Source: JAOAPG01 sp963791575
Lineage (GTDB): Bacteria > Acidobacteriota > Terriglobia > Terriglobales > Acidobacteriaceae
Assembly: GCA_963791575.1 (NCBI GenBank)
Contig: CAWBSY010000010.1
Span: 1-64,000, forward strand
Reading direction: 5' to 3'
Length of the DNA: 64,000 nt
A program made the translations under genes and the position numbers. Below, piece by piece: positions 51,699-60,170 of the stretch. Every line of letters begins with the position of its first letter. Position 1 is the stretch's first letter. The notes below the pieces were generated by a model that worked only from the letters and a program-made list of their open reading frames with translations, did not search any database and was not told the origin of the DNA.

Positions 51699-52271
51699 TT
51701 AAACTGCTCGCAGATGAGATCGACTCTGCGGATGTACGCTTCGAAGACCAAGCGCAAATACTATGGATGACCAGCCGCGTAAAACCAGTGAAGTTCCTAA
51801 AGCCAAACCAAAGAACCAAGCTGCCCACCACGGCCAGGCTGCCCATAGCAGGATTGCGAACAGGAGCGTGACGCTGCCATCGAAGGCAACCCATCGCCAT
51901 CCTGGGAATTTGAATACAAATGCCGCAATGATCCGAAGAAGACCGACAACAATGAAGATAGAGCCAAAGAGTAGCGTCCAGGCAAAAGGTTTCGTAGCAG
52001 AACCGGTGGCCATGAGCAATCCGATGGGTATTGCTGCTATACCCGCAATAATATGCAGGAAGAATCCGAGCGGCTTGCGAAATTGAAAGGCCTGAACAGC
52101 TTCCAGAATTCCACTTACAACCAGAATCCAGCCGAACAGCATCACTGCCGCCGCAACAGATACGTGCATCGTACTGAGGGCGACGATCCCGAGAATGACC
52201 TCAGCAGTCCCGAGTTGGGCGAGCCGTCCCCACTTTTCACGTAGTTGCATATAGTCCGGAATTGCGTTCAT
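51699..52271 (-). CDS. HdeD-family membrane protein (DUF308), paralogue 1
   Basis: A 190-residue inner-membrane protein with six predicted helices and the internal two-fold repeat of the HdeD/DUF308 family (IVALSTMHVSVAAAVMLFGWILVVSGILEAV, read in pieces; LLRIIAAFVF; FFGLALGTSLVLRGWSSIVFA). HdeD is linked to acid resistance in E. coli, though its biochemical role is not settled. A stress-type promoter lies about 70 bases upstream. A second copy lies at 58543. Confidence 0.88.
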   Translation of the reverse strand: MNAIPDYMQLREKWGRLAQLGTAEVILGIVALSTMHVSVAAAVMLFGWILVVSGILEAVQAFQFRKPLGFFLHIIAGIAAIPIGLLMATGSATKPFAWTLLFGSIFIVVGLLRIIAAFVFKFPGWRWVAFDGSVTLLFAILLWAAWPWWAAWFFGLALGTSLVLRGWSSIVFALGLRSVHPQSRSHLRAV

Positions 52272-52342
52272 GTCCGCTCTCTACGCTTTCAGGTTCCCTT
52301 AAGTGAAGAACGCTAGTGATCGCAGTCGCAGCCGATGACTGG

Positions 52343-52377
52343 ATGCTAGCCACGGGCCATGTCAGTGACAATTCCTC
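52343..52377 (-). promoter_or_regulatory. stress-type promoter, copy 9 (HdeD paralogue 1)
   Basis: On the minus strand GAGGAATTGTCA (52377-52366), 17 bases, TAGCAT (52348-52343). Confidence 0.8.
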
Positions 52378-52557
52378 GTGCGATGGAATTCGGGTTGCGA
52401 CGCGGGGCAAAGGAACCACTAATCCTCATGTAAGAAAAACTTGTACGCCATCCGCGATACCTGCATCTATGCTTCCGGTATTACTTCCGTAAGGTGAATT
52501 TCTACTTCGAGGATGTGAAACTGAGGAAAAGCCATTTCTGCGCTCTCAAGAACAAGA

Positions 52558-52800
52558 ATGACTCACTTCCCCACAGTTTCGCTAGCGACTCCAGCCGCAG
52601 TTCGCCGCATTGTCCGGCAAGTCGAGCGCAATCCCCAAGTAAGGCGTCAGGTGTTCCGGGAAATCGCGGAAAAGCCAAAATTGCAGCGAGAGATAATGGC
52701 CCTTATTTCGAAGAGTTCCGAATTGCGTGGGAAATTAATCGCAGAGCTTGCGAAAAACCAACAACTTCGACGAAAACTCTTGAAGCTCGCAGACTGTTAG
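52558..52800 (+). CDS. 80-residue helical-repeat protein related to the PAS protein C-terminus
   Basis: A small soluble protein whose residues 20-78 consist of P-x-[VL]-[RQ] helices (NPQVRRQVFREIAEKPKLQR; EIMALISKSSELRGKLIAEL; NQQLRRKLLKLADC). These align without gaps to the C-terminal 60 residues of the PAS protein at 30738-31613 (PKLRNDLFSKIAGQPELQQE and onward). Two independent genes sharing this module make it unlikely to be chance. No strong ribosome-binding site is seen. Function unknown; an interaction module is the simplest guess. Confidence 0.65.
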   Translation: MTHFPTVSLATPAAVRRIVRQVERNPQVRRQVFREIAEKPKLQREIMALISKSSELRGKLIAELAKNQQLRRKLLKLADC

Positions 52801-52908
52801 ATACGATTTGTTAGATACGATCGCATGTCCGCTTAAACCTCTACGGCGGCCCCTTCCTGGACAACCCAAGGAACATAGCTAGACTAGATCTTCTCTATCT
52901 TGCGGATG

Positions 52909-53202
52909 CTAGTTATGTCGGACGGGCCGGTGAAATACATACAAGTTCTTCTGGTCGGAAGTTGTAACTAAATTCATGTTCCTGTTCTTGGCTGCGCGAT
53001 GCACAGCCGAGCGAAGGTCCGCTTTCTTAACTCCCGCTTCCACAAAGTTTATTTTGAGAGCACTGTGTTCATCAAGCTTCTTAAGATCGCTTAGGATTTC
53101 GGAAGTAATCCTGCGGTGCCTACCATTGCGATTACTCGTCGCTGTCGTGAGTGGAACGGCGGGGAAGTGAAGAGATACTGCTTTCTTTTTTGCTCGTTTC
53201 AT
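52909..53202 (-). CDS. small basic hypothetical protein
   Basis: A 97-residue protein starting at ATG 53202, chosen because AAGGTGG lies just upstream. A lysine-rich N-terminus (MKRAKKKAVS) leads to a helix-strand body (SEILSDLKKLDEHSALKINFV; KKADLRSAVHRAAKNRNMNL, with LYVFHR near the end). The size and charge suggest nucleic-acid binding but no named domain is recognised. It is divergent from the Crp/Fnr gene. Confidence 0.6.
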   Translation of the reverse strand: MKRAKKKAVSLHFPAVPLTTATSNRNGRHRRITSEILSDLKKLDEHSALKINFVEAGVKKADLRSAVHRAAKNRNMNLVTTSDQKNLYVFHRPVRHN

Positions 53203-53385
53203 CGCTGAAGCCACCTTAACTTTGGATACCGCGGGCTCATAGCACACCGGAATCGTAAGTCTCGTATTGTAAAGTTACGTGACGAATAAGGGCTGCCGCA
53301 AGATTCTACTAACGTATCACAAACATATTCCAGCGATCCATTTTAGGGAAGGGTATTATTTGCTAATTCATTGCGGGCCGCTCAT

Positions 53386-54042
53386 ATGAACTCATCTAAT
53401 CTCAAGTCTTTTGACATTGGTGTCCTCCCAATCGCAAGAGGAACAGACAAGCGAATTATCTTTTTCCGGAAGAAGCAAACCATTTTCTCGCAGGGCCAGC
53501 GCAGCGACGCGATCTTTTACATTGAAAAAGGTAGCGTAAAGCTGACGGTCAATTCGAAGCACGGAAAAGAAGCCGTCGTAGGTATCTTCCATGCGGGGCA
53601 CTTCTTCGGGGAAAGCTGTCTTGCGGAGGCAGAGCCGCCGGTCCGCTTCCATAATGCGATCGCGCTTTCGGACATGCGTGCTGTGAAAATCGATGGTGAT
53701 GCCATGAAACGCACGCTGCTTGCGAGTGGCACTGTCTCCTACGCTTTTATTGCATATCTTCTTGGGCGCTATGCGCAAATTCAGGAGGATCTCGTCAACA
53801 ATCTTTTAAGCTCCAGCGAAGAACGGTTGGCTCGGGCTCTTGTCTACCTGGCTCAATACGGCAAGGAGACGAAGGGCGAGAGTGCTCCACGTCTGAGTCA
53901 GCAGACACTCGCTGACATGATTGGGACAACTCGGCAACATGTAAATCACTTGATGGTGCGGTTCAGAAAACTAGGACTGGTTGAGGGCACTTCCGGCTCA
54001 GAAAGTCACAAGCCATTGCGGGACAGAGCTGCGAATGAATAG
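53386..54042 (+). CDS. Crp/Fnr-family transcriptional regulator
   Basis: A 218-residue regulator: cyclic-nucleotide-binding-like beta-roll at about 28-125 (KKQTIFSQGQRSDAIFYIEKG, read in pieces; FGESCLAEAEPPVRFHNAIA) and a winged helix at about 155-205 (LSQQTLADMIGTTRQHVNHL). The beta-roll lacks the full set of cAMP-contacting residues and there is no Fnr-type Cys cluster, so the ligand is unknown. ATG 53386 is preferred over the upstream TTG. A TTGACA-N5-TGTCAA palindrome, similar to Fnr/Crp half-sites, lies just downstream. Confidence 0.87.
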   Translation: MNSSNLKSFDIGVLPIARGTDKRIIFFRKKQTIFSQGQRSDAIFYIEKGSVKLTVNSKHGKEAVVGIFHAGHFFGESCLAEAEPPVRFHNAIALSDMRAVKIDGDAMKRTLLASGTVSYAFIAYLLGRYAQIQEDLVNNLLSSSEERLARALVYLAQYGKETKGESAPRLSQQTLADMIGTTRQHVNHLMVRFRKLGLVEGTSGSESHKPLRDRAANE

Positions 54043-54075
54043 GCAAAGCGGGCTTTCTGGCGAACCCGCAAATAC

Positions 54076-54092
54076 TTGACAGTTTGTGTCAA
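54076..54092 (+). promoter_or_regulatory. palindrome TTGACA-N5-TGTCAA, candidate Crp/Fnr site
   Basis: Perfect six-base arms with a five-base spacer, beginning 34 bases after the Crp/Fnr stop codon. A TATAAC at 54135-54140 would put the palindrome centre about 62 bases before the start point, the usual class I activator position. It may control the downstream region. Confidence 0.5.
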
Positions 54093-54503
54093 TTTGTTGA
54101 CAGCCATGAATCATTTTCTAGGTAACACTTTTGCTATAACCCCGGATATCAAAGAAGGTGAGTGATGGCTTTCAGCCGATCGCACAATTGTCCACTTAGC
54201 CTTTCCACAAAAGAGGATCCTATGAATCTGCTATTTCGTGTGTGCGTGCAAAAAGTTTATGGAGCAGCTGGTAATTCTTCAACCTTCAACTTTCTTCCCA
54301 CTAGTTGGTGCTAGTTGAGCGTCGGCTAAGTCAGCAATCTCTTTTAGGAGCATGCAAGCTAAAGTACTCAGGGGTGGTGTTTTCCTTCGGTAAGAGCAGA
54401 ACCGATTCTGAGCTCCCAGCATCACATGCAGCGTAATCGTCATATTAGCGTCTTCTGAACTTGTCCTTGAGATCGAGTGTCAGAAGTTTAAGAGCAGAAA
54501 ATT
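54093..54503 (+). other. region between the Crp/Fnr and response-regulator genes
   Basis: Holds a possible -10 TATAAC and a 49-codon ORF starting ATG 54164 behind AAGGTG, with an inner ATG behind AAAGAGGA. Neither peptide resembles a known protein; the stretch may be a leader, a small RNA or a small-protein gene. No stress-type promoter is seen. Confidence 0.35.
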
Positions 54504-55349
54504 ATGCCTATGGCTCCGAGAATTATTGATCAGCTTTCTATAAGCGGACGTACTCGAGAGGGAAGAAATTCGGGCACGTCCGGATCTCAATCTGTTCCGA
54601 CTTCGGCAGTGCGTGAAAGCTTGGAGAGTAGGCGAGAACCGTATGCGCTCCCCCAGAACGGCCAGCCTGCTTCTGATCCGGACGAAGGACATGAGACCGC
54701 CTTTGACCGTTCTGGCGCGAACGAGGCCAAGCTGTTCACACTGCTGGTTGCGGACGATCATCCTGTAGTGCGAGAGGGACTCATAGCGTTGATCAGCCGT
54801 CAAGGTGATATGCGGGTCATCGCGGAGGCAAGCAATGGGCACGAAGCGGTTGAGCGATTTCTTGCGCAACGTCCAGATGTATGTCTGCTTGACCTGAGAA
54901 TGCCGGAGATGGATGGGATCGATGCCGCGATTACGATTCGCGAACAAGTCCCAGCGGCGCGCGTCATTATTTTGACCTCTTACCAAAGCGAAGAGGAAAT
55001 ATACCGAGCGTTACGTGCTGGAGTACAAGGGTACGTTCTCAAGGATGCCCCGGTGGCACAGCTAACTGATTGCATTCGTACCGTCGGCTCCGGGGGCAAG
55101 TGGATCCCTCCCGGGGTGGGAGCGAAACTAGCAAAGCGGGTAGCGACTCGGCCCTTAACGACTCGAGAAACAGCCGTTTTGCGAACGATGGCGGCTGGCA
55201 AAAGCAACAAGGAAATCGGAGTAGCCTTGAATATAAGCGAAGGCACAGTCAAGGTGCATGTAACGCACTTGCTTGAAAAGTTGCAGGTTACTGGACGTAC
55301 AGAAGCAATAGGAGTGGCCGTGAAGCGGGGTCTTGTACAGATGGAGTAA
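54504..55349 (+). CDS. NarL/LuxR-family response regulator with N-terminal extension
   Basis: A 281-residue two-component regulator. The first ~75 residues are Ser/Arg-rich and probably disordered. The receiver domain follows (about 77-195) with the acidic pair in VADDHP, phosphoacceptor Asp130 in LLDLRMPEMDG, a conserved Thr/Ser and Lys in ILTSYQS and YVLKDAP. The LuxR helix-turn-helix (about 215-275) includes LTTRETAVLRTMAAGKSNKE and TVKVHVTHLLEKL. The true start may be further in, as the extension is atypical. The downstream histidine kinase (55551) is the probable partner, 200 bases away. Confidence 0.88.
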   Translation: MPMAPRIIDQLSISGRTREGRNSGTSGSQSVPTSAVRESLESRREPYALPQNGQPASDPDEGHETAFDRSGANEAKLFTLLVADDHPVVREGLIALISRQGDMRVIAEASNGHEAVERFLAQRPDVCLLDLRMPEMDGIDAAITIREQVPAARVIILTSYQSEEEIYRALRAGVQGYVLKDAPVAQLTDCIRTVGSGGKWIPPGVGAKLAKRVATRPLTTRETAVLRTMAAGKSNKEIGVALNISEGTVKVHVTHLLEKLQVTGRTEAIGVAVKRGLVQME

Positions 55350-55405
55350 GCTCGGCGCGGCCACACAGACAAATTGTTTTCATCAAGAATGCTGTTTAAG
55401 GACTG

Positions 55406-55510
55406 TTATGAAATCCAGCCATTCGTCAAACGTGCTCTCAATTGATAGTGCGGCTCCCAGCCGATATGTTCCAGTAGACGGCGGTCCACAGCACGGATCG
55501 ACGCGTTCAT
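55406..55510 (-). pseudogene. possible C-terminal remnant of an NAD-dependent sugar epimerase
   Basis: On the minus strand a short frame reads DRRLLEHIGWEPHYQL and then LTNGWIS, like the closing motif of GDP-mannose 3,5-epimerase and related sugar epimerases (LGWxP...GLxxTxxWI). No other part of such a gene is present. This may equally be a chance match opposite the 5' end of the kinase gene. Confidence 0.3.
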
Positions 55511-55550
55511 CCCTGACACCGTCCGGAATGTATCGCTCCGAGAGCGCCTG

Positions 55551-56594
55551 ATGGAGATGATCTTTCGCCAGGCGCCACAAGGAATCATCGTCTGCGACTC
55601 GCGAGGGAAAATAACTCTGGTCAACACTGCTGCAAGAGAATTAATGCAGAAAGATACAAAGACAACATTGCTTAAGTATGCGCCGGGACTACGGGGGGAA
55701 CTGTTCGACCCGAGAGGCCGCCGCATCCTGCCGGAAGAATCGCCTTGCATGCGAGCTCTACGTGGAGAAACCACGATCGACAGAGAATGCCGGGTGGCAC
55801 GATTCGGAAATGCTCGAGACATTTTGTTCAGTGCCGCTCCTGTTATCTGCGGTGATCGTGTTGCTGCCGTAATCGCTATTGTCACTGACAATACCAAACA
55901 TAAGCGAGAGCAGTTGTCCCTGCGCGAGTCGGCAGTGTCTAGGGAGCGGAGGCGTATGGCGGCGGATCTCCACGACACCTTTGCGCAAAGTCTAAATGCG
56001 ATCGTGCTGTTGTTAGAAGCTGCTGAAGTTGAACTTCCGACAAATCTGGAAGATGCTCAGCAGCATTTTCGACGAGCGCACGAAGTAGCTCGAAACTGCC
56101 TGGTGGAAGCGCGGCATTCGATGTGGTCGCTTTCTCATGACTCACTAGAAAATGATCAACTGGCTCCGGCATTGTCGTTCTTGGCAAAGCAGCTATTCGC
56201 AGGAACGTCAGTTGAAGTGCAGCTCTCTCTCCAGGATAAGTCTGTCGCGATCTCCCCGGAGGTGCGGCGTGAGATCTTGAGGATTGCGAGGGAAGCTCTC
56301 GCAAATGTGCTCAAACACGCGAAAGCAACCAAGGTCCACGTCGGATTGTCTTATAAGCAGCAAGACCTGCAACTACGTGTACAGGATGACGGCCGGGGGT
56401 TTCCTGGAACTTCAACCGCGAGCGCAAATGGCAACTACGGTTTGGACAACATGCGCCGGCGCACCGAACGTTTGGGAGGGAAATTCGCTATCAGCAGTCG
56501 TCCGGGCCGGGGAACTAACGTAATGGCTTCGCTACCGCTTCCGACCAAAGTTTTGCAAATGGAACGTAGGAGTTCGTCACCAGGAGCGAATTGA
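55551..56594 (+). CDS. PAS-containing NarX/DegS-type sensor histidine kinase
   Basis: A cytoplasmic kinase of 347 residues. A PAS domain covers about 5-118 (QAPQGIIVCDSRGKITLVN), then a HisKA_3 helix with phosphoacceptor His141 in AADLHDTFAQSL, and a HATPase domain (about 235-335) with the N-box AREALANVLKHA and the G-box DDGRGF...GNYGLDNMRRR. No membrane segment, so it senses a cytosolic signal. The open frame extends about 100 bases upstream of ATG 55551 without a start codon, so the N-terminus could be longer if a frameshift is present there. It probably pairs with the NarL-type regulator just upstream. Confidence 0.87.
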   Translation: MEMIFRQAPQGIIVCDSRGKITLVNTAARELMQKDTKTTLLKYAPGLRGELFDPRGRRILPEESPCMRALRGETTIDRECRVARFGNARDILFSAAPVICGDRVAAVIAIVTDNTKHKREQLSLRESAVSRERRRMAADLHDTFAQSLNAIVLLLEAAEVELPTNLEDAQQHFRRAHEVARNCLVEARHSMWSLSHDSLENDQLAPALSFLAKQLFAGTSVEVQLSLQDKSVAISPEVRREILRIAREALANVLKHAKATKVHVGLSYKQQDLQLRVQDDGRGFPGTSTASANGNYGLDNMRRRTERLGGKFAISSRPGRGTNVMASLPLPTKVLQMERRSSSPGAN

Positions 56595-56727
56595 TCGTTC
56601 ATCTTTGGTTTCCGACCGGTTGGAGGTGGAAAAGTTCTTGAAGGTAAATCCACAAGTCGTATGCGGTTATCTGACTCCGGCTGAATCCGCTTTTACACGA
56701 CACGTAGAAAATCAGGTTCGTTCAGAC
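56595..56727. other. short intergenic region
   Basis: Between the kinase gene and the stress promoter at 56728. No ORF or clear hairpin was identified. Confidence 0.35.
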
Positions 56728-56763
56728 GAGGAATTGTGACTGCTGCAGCGGAGCGTCTAACAT
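56728..56763 (+). promoter_or_regulatory. stress-type promoter, copy 10
   Basis: GAGGAATTGTGA (56728-56739), 18 bases, TAACAT (56758-56763). About 200 bases before the 56960 gene and the eRF1-like gene. Confidence 0.7.
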
Positions 56764-56959
56764 CAACAATACTTTAAGAGAACCTCAGAAACCAGATGTG
56801 AGGCGGCTTGCTGTGAAGACGTTGTCGCTACATAGAACCAAGAACTTGCTCCAGAATCACTGAGAAACAGCCATAAGGTTAGAACCGGAATACTACTAAT
56901 CAAAAGCGGGCCTTTAACAACCTGATGGACCAGATCTGTGGCAAAAGAGGAGGTCAATT

Positions 56960-57217
56960 GTGAGCACTAACATCGTGAGACTGATCGGAAATATCAGCGA
57001 GATCTCCCGCGCGGGACTCTATTCGGATAGTCAAGAGCGAGTTACCGTCTCCGTCGAAGGCGCCGAGCCTCTTTATGCTGAGCTTCGTTTGCCCAACAAA
57101 CAAGGCTGGGCTGTCGGCCAGCGTGTGATGGTTACGATTGTGCCTACTGCAAACCAGATATGGAATGGCGCTTCGTCACAGGACAACCCGAATGTTCTTC
57201 TGCGCAGATCGGGTTAG
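56960..57217 (+). CDS. small conserved hypothetical protein, TOBE/OB-like
   Basis: An 85-residue protein from GTG 56960, with GAGGAGG seven bases upstream. It has a beta-rich pattern (VTVSVEGAEPLYAELRLP; GWAVGQRVMVTIVPTANQIW) reminiscent of a TOBE or OB-like ligand or nucleic-acid domain, but not firmly assigned. It precedes the eRF1-like gene by about 60 bases and probably shares the stress-type promoter. Function unknown. Confidence 0.6.
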   Translation: MSTNIVRLIGNISEISRAGLYSDSQERVTVSVEGAEPLYAELRLPNKQGWAVGQRVMVTIVPTANQIWNGASSQDNPNVLLRRSG

Positions 57218-57276
57218 CGGCACATCGATCCAAAATTGACTCGGACCCCTTTACGTCGAAGAAGGAGGCAACCCAC

Positions 57277-58476
57277 ATGCGGAAACTGCTTCAGCGGACG
57301 TCGTTGCTTCGCGCCTTGAAGGGCCCACCTATTATCTCCTCACAGGACATCAAGAACTTGGTTAAGCAGGAATATGACAATCCCGTCATTAGCCTCTACA
57401 TGCAACTCGGCCCACAGAAAGTAGTACCTAAAGAAAAAGCGCCACTTCGAACCTTCCACTCTATGAAGAGAGCGGCAACTGACAAACACAAGGACTTAAT
57501 TAAGGGACTCTCGCGCGAGCAGCGTCAAGTGTTCGCCCATGATATGCAAGAAATGGAAATGTTCATGGCGGAGTATTTTGTGCCTGAAAATCTGCGCTCG
57601 CTCATCATCTTCAAGTCCGGTGAGCAGCTGAACCGGATCATCCGGCTGCCGGTCCGCGCTGCCGATATCCTGGTTATCGACCCGGATCCTTACATTGTGC
57701 CCTTGGAAGAAGTGCTTGAAGAGAACGAGAAAGTGTTACTCGTCGAGGTTACGAAAGAAGAAAGCCAATTTACAACTTACCATCTCGGCTACAGTCAGGA
57801 CGTCGGCAGGATTCAATCGTTCGTGCCAAGTGACACTGTCGACGCTTCGATTCCTGGAAGAGCCCAAAGACATCGTTTGGCTCACCTCCAGCGGCACCTG
57901 AAGGATACAGCCGAGCGCTCCTATCATCTCTTCAGCGAGCAGGCGTGCGAGGTCTTGGTTTTGATGGGAGAAAACCGGATTTTGCATATGTTGGAGAGTT
58001 ATCTCCACGACTCTTTGAAAAAGAAGATCATCAGCCGCATTTATAATTCACCTGATGCGGACAATCGTGATCGCAAAGATCTGATCGAAAGCGCGCTTCA
58101 TAGTTACAAAGCTGCTCGTGAGGAAAACGCAATTGACCAGCTAAGCGACTATAAACCGGGCGATGAATTGATCTCCGGGCTGCAGGATGTCATCAATGCG
58201 AGCAACCTGTTTTTTGTCCGGAAGCTCCTCGTCAGCGAGGGCATTCATCGGGACGGATTTGTTTGTAAGGAACATCACTATCTTTCTTTAGAAGAGACGC
58301 AATGTCCCTTCTGCGGTAAGAGAGTGGTTCCGGTGGAGAATGTGATTGATGAACTCGTCGAGATATCTCGACTTCACGGCGTGGGTGTAACCATCATTGA
58401 ATATAAGCAGGATTTGCTAGCTAAGTACAACGGTATCGCGGCCGTAGTCTATGCCCAAGCCAGCCAGGCCGCCTGA
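57277..58476 (+). CDS. eRF1/Pelota-like protein (bacterial release-factor-related family)
   Basis: A 399-residue protein of the bacterial/archaeal eRF1-like group. ATG 57277 is chosen because AAGGAGG is eight bases upstream. The N-terminal part (VISLYMQLGP; RTFHSMKRAATDKH) precedes a central domain with an RNase H-like fold (VLLVEVTKEESQFTTYHLG) and a C-terminal domain (EVLVLMGENRILHML; INASNLFFVRKLLVSEGIH) with CKEHHYL...CPFCGKR, a small Cys/His knuckle. The GGQ hydrolysis motif of true eRF1 is not visible, so it more likely acts in ribosome rescue or RNA quality control than in termination. It is expressed behind the same stress-type promoter as the 56960 protein. Confidence 0.75.
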   Translation: MRKLLQRTSLLRALKGPPIISSQDIKNLVKQEYDNPVISLYMQLGPQKVVPKEKAPLRTFHSMKRAATDKHKDLIKGLSREQRQVFAHDMQEMEMFMAEYFVPENLRSLIIFKSGEQLNRIIRLPVRAADILVIDPDPYIVPLEEVLEENEKVLLVEVTKEESQFTTYHLGYSQDVGRIQSFVPSDTVDASIPGRAQRHRLAHLQRHLKDTAERSYHLFSEQACEVLVLMGENRILHMLESYLHDSLKKKIISRIYNSPDADNRDRKDLIESALHSYKAAREENAIDQLSDYKPGDELISGLQDVINASNLFFVRKLLVSEGIHRDGFVCKEHHYLSLEETQCPFCGKRVVPVENVIDELVEISRLHGVGVTIIEYKQDLLAKYNGIAAVVYAQASQAA

Positions 58477-58542
58477 ATCCGAAATCAAGACAACGACGAA
58501 CAAAGATCTGCGTTTCATTCGAACCGGAATCGCATCGCGAAA

Positions 58543-59121
58543 TCAGGCCGCCTGTCTGATGGGTATTGGCATGGGCAAACTGCGAAGAGCGATCGCGAAC
58601 ATCACATAGGACCAGCCGCGCAACAGCAAGGAAAATCCGACGGCAAAGCCCAAAAACCAAAATCCTGACCACGGCCACTGCGCCCAAAGCAGGACGCCCA
58701 GCAGCAGCGTGACAGCGCCGTCGAAAGCTGCCCAACCCCAGTTAGGAAATTTCAACCTGATCGCCGCGACCAAACGGAATATTCCAATGACAGTAAAAAA
58801 CGAAGCGAATAGCAGCGTCCACGCAAGTGCGCCGGCCACAGGATGAGTCACAATGAGCAAACCCACCAGCACGCCGAGAATGCCTCCTATGAGGTGCAGG
58901 AAAATTCCACCCCACCTCCTCACACGAAACGCATGCACAGCTTCTATGATGCCACTCACTACCAGCAGCCAGCCAAGCACAAGAACCGTGCCAATTGTAG
59001 CCGCGGGCATAATTATCAGGGCGATGGTTCCAAGAACCACCATAAGTATTCCCAATGTCATCAACCATCCCCATCTGCGTCGGAGATTTTCAGCTTCGAA
59101 GAACAATGGACTTGTGACCAT
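58543..59121 (-). CDS. HdeD-family membrane protein (DUF308), paralogue 2
   Basis: A 192-residue protein with six membrane helices (GILMVVLGTIALIIMPAATI; LVLGWLLVVSGIIEAVHAFR; LLLGVLLWAQWPWSGFWFLG). It is clearly related to the protein at 51699 and shares its layout. ATG 59121 is preferred because GGAGG lies seven bases upstream. It is preceded by a stress-type promoter, as is paralogue 1, so both probably respond to the same signal. A hairpin (CCCAGT...ACTGGG, 59168-59204) lies in the leader. Confidence 0.88.
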   Translation of the reverse strand: MVTSPLFFEAENLRRRWGWLMTLGILMVVLGTIALIIMPAATIGTVLVLGWLLVVSGIIEAVHAFRVRRWGGIFLHLIGGILGVLVGLLIVTHPVAGALAWTLLFASFFTVIGIFRLVAAIRLKFPNWGWAAFDGAVTLLLGVLLWAQWPWSGFWFLGFAVGFSLLLRGWSYVMFAIALRSLPMPIPIRQAA

Positions 59122-59264
59122 GTATCGGCCTCCACAGAGCAAGTCTCGCATGTAAGGTAAAGACCCAGTAGCCCAGCGGCTTTTTCGCTTTCACTGGGCA
59201 CTTCGCGCGCCTCATCCTGCTCACTTGCCAAGATAAGGCGCGCGTAGCGTTTCTACTGATTTGA

Positions 59265-59300
59265 ATGCTATCCACGGAGGCGCTCCAGTAACAATTCCTC
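59265..59300 (-). promoter_or_regulatory. stress-type promoter, copy 11 (HdeD paralogue 2)
   Basis: On the minus strand GAGGAATTGTTA (59300-59289), 18 bases, TAGCAT (59270-59265). Confidence 0.75.
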
Positions 59301-59367
59301 GTGAGAATGAATCGAGACTGCGAAATGGAAGCTAAGATTGTCTCTTTCTTTAGTGGAGGAGTCGAAT

Positions 59368-59532
59368 ATGACTTTAGCAATATCGATGACGGTTAGTTTG
59401 ATTCACCAGCCCGAAGCATTTGATCTGCCAGACAACCGCATTGTGATCCAATCACATCCGAATGTCGCATCTCCCGGCATTAATTTGTCGGAGACAAACG
59501 CTGGCCGCCGGCTCCGACTGGTCGCGGTGTAA
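59368..59532 (+). CDS. 54-residue hypothetical ORF
   Basis: ATG 59368 lies behind GGAGG, which supports translation. The peptide (MTLAISMTVSLIHQPEAFDL at the N-terminus) has no recognisable domain. It ends 27 bases before the thioredoxin gene and could be its upstream partner. Low certainty. Confidence 0.4.
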   Translation: MTLAISMTVSLIHQPEAFDLPDNRIVIQSHPNVASPGINLSETNAGRRLRLVAV

Positions 59533-59559
59533 ACTGGGGCACAAGCAGAAAAACCTGAG

Positions 59560-60006
59560 ATGGCATTGATCCGGACGTGCACAAATTGCGGTCAAAAGAA
59601 CCGTGTTCCCGCGCGACATTTGGCGGATACAGGTAAGTGCGGAATTTGCAAGACGCCGCTTCCACCTGTGAATGAGCCGGTGGCAGTTGATCCTGAGCAG
59701 TTTGAAGAGATTGTGCAGCAGGCACGGGTTCCGGTGTTGGTAGATTTCTGGGCAGAATGGTGTGGGCCTTGTCGCATGGCTGCACCGGAAGTCGCACAGA
59801 CGGCCAAGGACATGGCGGGTCGCGCTATCGTGGTAAAGGTTGACACGGAACGCTACCCACAACTCGCGGCGAAATTTAACGTGCGTGGCATTCCAAACTT
59901 TGTAGTTCTGTACGGTGGGCGTCCCGTCACTCAACAGGCAGGTCTTGTCGGTCACGATCAGATGGAGAAGTGGTTGACCTCGGCGAGCCCAGCATCAACA
60001 GTCTGA
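59560..60006 (+). CDS. trxC: thioredoxin 2 (TrxC-type, with zinc ribbon)
   Basis: A cytoplasmic thiol-disulfide reductase of 148 residues. An N-terminal zinc ribbon has Cys7, Cys10, Cys27 and Cys30 (CTNCGQ; CGICKT), as in thioredoxin 2. The thioredoxin domain has the active site WCGPC (Cys68, Cys71) and cis-Pro in GIPNFVVL. TrxC proteins are induced by oxidative stress in E. coli, in keeping with the island. The full length and every key residue are present. Confidence 0.92.
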   Translation: MALIRTCTNCGQKNRVPARHLADTGKCGICKTPLPPVNEPVAVDPEQFEEIVQQARVPVLVDFWAEWCGPCRMAAPEVAQTAKDMAGRAIVVKVDTERYPQLAAKFNVRGIPNFVVLYGGRPVTQQAGLVGHDQMEKWLTSASPASTV

Positions 60007-60170
60007 TTCAAATTTATTCTCGCGCTGCTACCTAAAAATCCCGTACAACGAGAACGCAAGAAACAAAAGTAAGAAATCGGATTCGAATTACATCTGGAAT
60101 TCCAAGTCCATCTCCCACGGCCGGAGTACCCGGTTCTATACATCTGTCTCTATAACGGTCTCATTCCAAC
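60007..60170. other. intergenic region before the stress promoter at 60171
   Basis: An AT-rich stretch after the thioredoxin stop, without a recognisable ORF; no clear terminator. Confidence 0.35.
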
